Assembly (NCBI RefSeq): GCF_037975245.1
Contig: NC_092579.1
Span: forward strand, 317,001 to 381,000
Reading direction: 5' to 3'
DNA length: 64,000 nt
Source of the DNA: Apostichopus japonicus
Taxonomy: Eukaryota > Echinodermata > Holothuroidea > Aspidochirotida > Stichopodidae
Shown here: in pieces, positions 28,001 through 37,000 of the stretch
Position numbering within the stretch: position 1 is the stretch's first letter
How the letters are laid out: each line of letters opens with the position of its first letter
Notes under the pieces: model-generated
What the model saw: only the letters and a program-made list of their open reading frames with translations
Databases searched by the model: none
What the model was told of the DNA's origin: nothing
Position numbers and translations under genes: made by a program

Positions 28001-31000
28001 TTGGGGCCTTGAACAAGTATGACTCTGTGATGCACTCTCTTCAAGTTAAGTACGAGCGGAGGCCAAATAATAACCACGCACAGCAGAGCAATACACGAAC
28101 TGCATTCCTGAACTGCGGATAACAATGCCAAAGTCTAAATTAACAATTCAACCCTGAATATAAATTAGCCCAAAGTGTCGACTATTACAGGTAATTTGTA
28201 ACTGTCTTAGCTAACCAAAATATGAATAAGAAGAGTTCTGGAATAAAATATATGGTCATACATAATTTAGCATTGTTGTTTCATGTTCTTATTTAATTAC
28301 TCATTCTCTTGGGATATATTCATCTTTTTCAATTTATGCAGGTAACATTTGTTGGTCTTGCAAGTTACAATTGTAAGACTTAACATATGTGTAAGAAAGT
28401 TATGTAAAGTTGGTTTGGAAAAGGACTGATATGGTGCACCTATAGTGACATATGTCCAGAAAACTACATGTCTAATAAATTGGCAAATGTCAGTTTCTTG
28501 CACTCTCATTGGACAAAATCATCATATGAAATTTGACGGATGTTGATTTCTTTTCATATATGACAGTTTCTTCCAATCAAGTACATTAAACACCAACATG
28601 GACAGAGTCCTCCACTGAGATTGGGAGAAACTGTCAGATGACGATTTCTAACATTTAGAATCCAATTTGGATACATCTTAGAGAGTAGAAGAATCATTTT
28701 GTTATCTGAGGCAGTCAAAGGTCATTGAGGTCACTGGAGGTCAAAACCTTACAACCTTGTTAACTTCATGGGCAGACCTTGGATGAACTTCAAACTGAAT
28801 ATGTGGATCTACTTTAGAGTGAAGAACCCTATTGTTTTTTTATAGAAGTCGAAGGTCATTTGATGTTACCAGGAGTCAAAGTCTGAAAACCATGTAAACT
28901 CTCTGGTTGTTATGTGAACCCCTCTTAGTGAGTACAAGGTCCCTATTGTTGCTGTGAAGATCAAAGGTCATTTGAGGTTACCAGAGGTCAAATTCTTAAA
29001 ACCTTGCATACCTTTTATAACCTGATTAGGAAAGATTGGATGAACTTCAAACTCAATAGTTGGATCCACCGTACAAAACCTCTGTTGTTTTTTCGGTTAA
29101 TGGTTATTTGATTTCACCAGAGGTCAAAATCTGAAAACTTTGTAAAATAACTTAAAAGGAAAGCTTGGATTAGCCTCATAGTTAGCATGCAGTGAGTACA
29201 AGTACTATTGTTGAACCTGTTGCTTTCTGTGGAGGTCAAAGGTCATTTGAGGTCGACAATGGTAAAAGCCTGAAACCCTTGAAAATATGATGACTCAAAA
29301 ACTGTATGGTGGTTGAACTTCATATATATGGTATATAGATATATCTTAGTGAGTACAAGATCCCTTTGTGTTCTGTCGAGGTCAAATGTCATTTAAGTAT
29401 GTAACGTTTGTAAATATGACATCAAGTAAAGCTTGGATGAACTTCATACTTGGTATGTGCATTCACCTTATTTTGTACAAGGAACCTCTGGTTTTCTATG
29501 GAAGTCTAAACAAATTTAAACAATTACTTTGACAGCAAAGCTTGGATGAACTTCATACTTTGTATATGGATACAACTAAGTTAGTAAAAGAACCCTGTGG
29601 ATTTTCAAAGGTCACTGAAGGTCACCATTGGTCAAATTCTGAAAAGCTTGTAGTAGGTGAAGGTTCATTGAATTTCTTACTTGCTCGTTTATGTCATTTG
29701 AGGTCGACAGAGCTGTTAGTCTAAAAGTTTGGTAAACATGATACTTTAGTGCTAAAATGAACATCATAGCTGATTTTGGATCAAGCTTATTGAGTACAAG
29801 AAGCTGATTGTGTTCTGTGGAGTTCAAATGTGTTTTGTGGTCAACAAAGATCAAAGCTTTGTAGACAGGATATCTCCAAAATTAGAGCTTGAATGAACTT
29901 CATATGTGGTAGGTGCTTCCATCTCATTTGAATTGGACAAGGAATCACTTAGCTTTCTTGTTTATATGACAGGAGAAGGAAAACCCTGTGAAGAGAGAAA
30001 AGCTGCCTCCTCAAGCTCTGCACATTCTGGAAAAAGGAACAAGGTAAGGAAAAGACATGCCAAAATAGGCAAAAATTAAGTTTGGAGAGGGGATGAGGAA
30101 GGAGGTATGTACTGACGTAGAAATATGCATAATAATAATACCAAACACTTATTGGTCAGTGCCTCTTAACTGGATTACAAGTTACTATCTAGGACCCCTG
30201 TCATTGGACAATCCCTACTTTAGGGTTGGTCAGTGCCTCTTAACTGGATTACAAGTTACTATCTAGGACCCCTGTCATTGGACAATCCCTACTCTAGGGT
30301 TGGTCATTGCCTCTTAACTGGATTACAAGTTACTATCTAGGACCCCTGTCATTGGACAATCCCTACTTTAGGGTTGGTCAGTGCCTCTTAACTGGATTAC
30401 AAGTTACTTTCTAGGACCCCTGTCATTGGACAATCCCTACTTTAGGGTTGGTCAGTGCCTCTTAACTGGATTACAAGTTACTATCTAGGACCCCTGTCAT
30501 TGGACAATCCCTACTTTAGGGTTGGTCAGTGCCTCTTAACTGGATTACAAGTTACTATCTAGGACCCCTGTCATTGGACGATCCCTACTTTAGGGTTGGT
30601 CAGTGTCTCTTAACTGGATTACAAGTTACTATCTAGGACCCCTGTCATTGGACAATCCCTACTTTAGGGTTGGTCAGTGCCTCTTAACTGGATTACAAGT
30701 TACTATCTAGGACCCCTGTCATTGGACAATCCCTACTTTAGGGTTGGTCAGTGCCTCTTAACTGGATTACAAGTTACTATCTAGGACCCCTGTCATTGGA
30801 CAATCCCTACTTTAGGGTTGGTCAGTGCCTCTTAACTGGATTACAAGTTACTATCTAGGACCCCTGTCATTGGACAATCCCTACTTTAGGGTTGGTCAGT
30901 GTCTCGTAACTGGATTACAAGTTACTATCTAGGACCCCTGTCATTGGACAATCCCTACTTTAGGGTTGGTCAGTGCCTCTTAACTGGATTACAAGTTACT

Positions 31001-34000
31001 ATCTAGGACCCCTGTCATTGGACAATCCCTACTTTAGGGTTGGTCAGTGTCTCTTAACTGGATTACAAGTTACTATCTAGGACCCCTGTCATTGGACAAT
31101 CCCTACTTTAGGGTTGGTCAGTGCCTCTTAACTGGATTACAAGTTACTATCTAGGACCCCTGTCATTGGACAATCCCTACTTTAGGGTTGGTCAGTGCCT
31201 CTTAACTGGATTACAAGTTACTATCTAGGACCCCTGTCATTGGACAATCCCTACTTTAGGGTTGGTTGACTATTACCTCCTTAACTTGCTATATGTTATA
31301 CTCATAGCTCCTGCATATCTGCATCTTCTGACAAACAAGACAGTATTAGTAAAGGAGGCCTATACCTTAATAGTGATAATAGCTAGCTGGAATTGACTTC
31401 CAGCAATCTGAGAATTCCTAAGAAATTATGAATCTTTCTTTTAGTAATGATGGATATCATTCTTATTTGCAGCATCAATGTTTCGTTTGAGCTGCATCCT
31501 GACGCAAACCCGCCTTCTAGGAACCAGAAACTGAGACGCTTTCAGCAGAACCCTGAGAAGTATTGGGGTCCGAAAAAGAAAGCAGGACCAGTGTAAGTAA
31601 CATGTCATCAATATTTCCCTTTTTTAAGCAGATTCCTGACCGAAGGCATCTATGCAGTCATGTCTAATGTATGTGTGTACATGACACCCTTTGTAAACAC
31701 CATAACTCAAGGACATTTTTGTTGAGCTTTGTATTTAGTGTGCATATGCAACTTAATGAGTCCAACGTCATTTGAGGTCAAAGTCAGAATCCTTGTAAAC
31801 ACGATAACATCATGATGGACTTCGTTGAACTTCATATTTGGCATGTAGGTCTGCCCTGGTGAGGGCAAGTACCCTATTGATATTGGTGGAGGTCAAAGGT
31901 CATTTGAGGTTTACCTAAGTGAAAGTCTACAAAAATCGTATTAACATGATTACTCCATGCAACAAGCTTGAATGGACACCATGTGTGGTAGGAATTTACC
32001 TTAGTACAATACACCTATCACTTTTTGTGGAGGTGAATGGTCATTTAAGGTCAACAGAGGTCAAAGTATGAAATCTTGCAAGTTCCATGAATCCAAAATT
32101 AAAGCTTGAATGATCGTCATACTTTGCATGTTAATGCACCATAGTACAAGCAACATTCTTGTTATGTAGAGGTCCATGGTTGTTTAAGGTTAACAGCTGT
32201 CAAACTCTGGAAACCCTGCAAACGGATAAACTCCAAACAGTGCACGCTTGAACTTGTTACCTTGTATCTAGATCCATCTTAGTAAGTACAAGAAACTTGG
32301 TGCATATATTTTGGAGGTCAAAGTTCATGTGCAATAACCTGAAAATTGAAGATTGAATGAACTCCTCTGTTGTATGCAGAGCCCCCCTTAATGAAAACAA
32401 AAAGACTTTTGCTTCATAATTAGGTAAAAAGTATTTGAAATCAACAAATGTCAAAGTCTGAGAGCCATGTAAACACTATAACTCCAAATGTAAATGTCCA
32501 TGAATAACAAGTGCAAGAAACCCATTGCATTTTGTGGAGGTCAATGGTTACTTGAGTTCAATAGAGGTCAACACAGTAGCTACCAAAGTGAAGTTCACCA
32601 AAACTATGGCAAGGAATCACTAAGCCTGTTGGCTTGATTTCTGGCTTAGTTCTTTCAAATATGTTTGGGCTGGCAGATCTTGTAGAGAGACCAGGTAGGA
32701 GAAATTCTATGGCATCTTTAGCAGGAGCTTTCAGGTCCACTGTATGTTAAGTTCGTGTAACAAAATTTAGTGCTCAAGAGTTTGTATTCATCAATATCTA
32801 TACCATAATACCTGAGTTTGTAATGTCTTCATCATTATCTACAACACACTCGAGTTTGTAATGTCTTAAAATCATTTTCTACAACATAATACTTGAGTTT
32901 GTAATGTCTTCATCATTATCTACAACATAATACTTGAGTTTGTAATGTCTTCATCATCATCTACAACATACTTGAGTTTGTAATGTCTTCATCATTAGCT
33001 ACAACATAATACTTGAGTTTGTAATGTCTTCATCATTAGCTACAACATAATACTTGAGTTTGTAATGTCTTCATCATTAGCTACAACATAATACTTGAGT
33101 TTGTAATGTCTTCATCATTATATACAACATACTTGAGTTTGTAATGTCTTCATCATTATCTACAACATAATACTTGAGTTTGTAATGTCTTCATCATCAT
33201 CTACAACATACTTGAGTTTGTAATGTCTTAATCATTATCTACAACATACTTGAGTTTGTAATGTCTTCATCATTATCTACAACATAATACTTGAGTTTGT
33301 AATGTCTTCATCATTAGCTACAACATAATACTTGAGTTTGTAATGTCTTCATCATTAGCTACAACATAATACTTGAGTTTGTAATGTCTTCATCATTAGC
33401 TACAACATAATACTTGAGTTTGTAATGTCTTCATCATTAGCTACAACATAATACTTGAGTTTGTAATGTCTTCATCATTATCTACAACATAATACTTGAG
33501 TTTGTAATGTCTTCATCATTAGCTACAACACAATACTTGAGTTTGTAATGTCTTCATCATTATATACAACATACTTGAGTTTGTAATGTCTTCATCATTA
33601 GCTACAACATAATACTTGAGTTTGTAATGTCTTCATCATTAGCTACAATATAATACTTGAGTTTGTAATGTCTTCATCATTAGCTACAACATAATACTTG
33701 AGTTTGTAATGTCTTCATCATTAGCTACAACATAATACTTGAGTTTGTAATGTCTTCATCATCATCTACAACATAAAACTTGAGTTTGTAATGTCTTCAT
33801 CATTATCTACAACATAATACTTGAGTTTGTAATGTCTTCATCATTAGCTACAACATAATACTTGAGTTTGTAATGTCTTCATCATTATATACAACATACT
33901 TGAGTTTGTAATGTCTTCATCATTAGCTACAACATAATACTTGAGTTTGTAATGTCTTCATCATTAGCTACAACATAATACTTGAGTTTGTAATGTCTTC

Positions 34001-37000
34001 ATCATTAGCTACAACATAATACTTGAGTTTGTAATGTCTTCATCATTAGCTACAACATAATACTTGAGTTTGTAATGTCTTCATCATTAGCTACAACATA
34101 ATACTTGAGTTTGTAATGTCTTCATCATTATCTACAACATAATACTTGAGTTTGTAATGTCTTCATCATTAGCTACAACACAATACTTGAGTTTGTAATG
34201 TCTTCATCATTATATACAACATACTTGAGTTTGTAATGTCTTCATCATTAGCTACAACATAATACTTGAGTTTGTAATGTCTTCATCATTAGCTACAATA
34301 TAATACTTGAGTTTGTAATGTCTTCATCATTAGCTACAACATAATACTTGAGTTTGTAATGTCTTCATCATTAGCTACAACATAATACTTGAGTTTGTAA
34401 TGTCTTCATCATTATCTACAACATAAAACTTGAGTTTGTAATGTCTTCATCATTATCTACAACATAATACTTGAGTTTGTAATGTCTTCATCATTAGCTA
34501 CAACATAATACTTGAGTTTGTAATGTCTTCATCATTATATACAACATACTTGAGTTTGTAATGTCTTCATCATTAGCTACAACATAATACTTGAGTTTGT
34601 AATGTCTTCATCATTAGCTACAACATAATACTTGAGTTTGTAATGTCTTCATCATTAGCTACAACATAATACTTGAGTTTGTAATGTCTTCATCATTAGC
34701 TACAACATAATACTTGAGTTTGTAATGTCTTCATCATTATCTACAACATAATACTTGAGTTTGTAATGTCTTCATCATTAGCTACAACACAATACTTGAG
34801 TTTGTAATGTCTTCATCATTATATACAACATACTTGAGTTTGTAATGTCTTCATCATTAGCTACAACATAATACTTGAGTTTGTAATGTCTTCATCATTA
34901 GCTACAACATAATACTTGAGTTTGTAATGTCTTCATCATTATATACAACATACTTGAGTTTGTAATGTTTTCATCATTAGCTACAACATAATACTTGAGT
35001 TTGTAATGTCTTCATCATTAGCTACAACATAATACTTGAGTTTGTAATGTCTTCATCATTATCTACAACATAATACTTGAGTTTGTAATGTCTTCATCAT
35101 TAGCTACAACATAATACTTGAGTTTGTAATGTCTTCATCATTAGCTACAACATAATACTTGAGTTTGTAATGTCTTAATCAGTATCTACAACATAATACT
35201 TGAGTTTGTAATGTCTTCATCATTATCTACAACATAATACTTGTTGAATATGCTAGAGTGTTATCTTGTAAACTCACATTCATTAGTGATATCATCTAAG
35301 TTTCTCAGAAGGTTCTGTCTACTATATGTCAGATTTCCACTGTGATGTGTCATTTGTTTGCAAATGTCTGCAATGTATCAAACTTATTGTTTTATAATCT
35401 TGTTTTAAATATCTATAAATATTGCAGTGCTCCTCAGGAATCTCTAAAAGAAAGGAAACACAGACGCCAAGGTAAAAGATCCAGGCAGGAGGATGGGAAA
35501 CCAGAGACAGGAGCAGCAGAAGTGAAGGTAAATCACAGTGAGTTATCTTCCAGTCAACGCAGTACTTGTAAATAACGTTAGTCACTTTCTCTAGTCTTTG
35601 GAAGATTTTAGTTTTGTTTGGTTGGTGTGTTAGGCTAGCTCGTAAGATGTTTGTAAAATTTATATTCAGTGTGACTGAAGTTCACCACAATTTGTATTAA
35701 CAAGAACCCAGAAAGCAGGAAAACCAGGATTCACTTGTAATAAGGTGTTGTATGAATTCATATTAAGGCATCACCTTTATAAATCCAGTAAACAACAGAT
35801 CTGACATAATGCAATATCCACACGACAGATTAACTGTGGCTTAATTCAACTTGATACAAGGGGCATAGACTATCCTATGTGTTTGTTATCCATTCTTATT
35901 TGTATCATTAAGGTCAGTATGGGTTGGTGTAAGGAGAACAGGATCATGCAAGATAGTGGGCTATTAAAGATTATCCTACAGCACTTACCATTGTATCAAA
36001 GATTATCCTACAGCACTTACCATTGTATCAAAGACTATCCTACAGCACTTACCATTGTATCTAAGACTATCCTACAGCACTTACAATTGTATTAAAGGCT
36101 ATCCTACAGCACTTACCATTGTATCAAAGATTATCCTACAGCACATACCATTGTATTAAAACTATCCTACAGCACTTACCATTGTATCTAAGACTATCCT
36201 ACAGCACTTACAATTGTATTAAAGGCTATCCTACAGCACTTACCATTGTATCAAAGATTATCCTACAGCACATACCATTGTATTAAAACTATCCTACAGC
36301 ACTTACCATTGTATCTAAGACTATCCTACAGCACTAACCATTGTATCTAAGACTATCCTACATCACTTACCATTGTATTAAAACTATCCTACAGCACTAA
36401 CCATTGTATCTAAGACTATCCTGCAGCACTGACCATTGTATTAAAGACTATCCTACAGCACTTACCATTGTATTAAAGACTATCCTACAGCACTTACCAT
36501 TGTATTAAAGACTATCCTACAGCACTTACCATTGTATCTAAGGCTATCCTACAGCACTTACCATTGTATTAAAGACTATCCTACAGCACTAAACATTGTA
36601 TCTAAGACTATCCTACAGCACTTACCATTGTATCATCTGCTATCCTTTTATTTTTCTTTGTACATTTTGCAATTGACATTGGGTTATGAAACTGGAATTG
36701 TTTCTCATTTAGTTCAAATTATAGAACCAAATCCAGCTTTTTGGGTGAATAATGACCTCATCGCAGTTATTCTATCCATTCAGATTTAGTGAAAGCTTAA
36801 TTCAAGAAACAGTTAATGCACCTGAAAACATTTCATCTTTGGAAGTATTACAAAAGTGTGGCTTTTCTGTTTAACTTGAGAAAGTTCATCTTCACAGCTG
36901 TGGTAGAGACTAGATAAGTAAAATTAAAAACTAAGCCCAACGTGCACTATGGTTCCTTGCTTAGTTGAATATTTAGGTGTTGTAAATCATCACACAATAT

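Noticed and set aside
27530-28230. CpG-richer segment in TRMT1 intron 11 as a possible solo LTR.
   Set aside because: No TG..CA ends with a duplication, no primer-binding site or polypurine tract found.
30136-31266. CTTTAGGGTTGG repeated 15 times suggested interstitial telomere sequence.
   Set aside because: TTAGGG occurs once per 74-bp unit and not in tandem, so it is chance.
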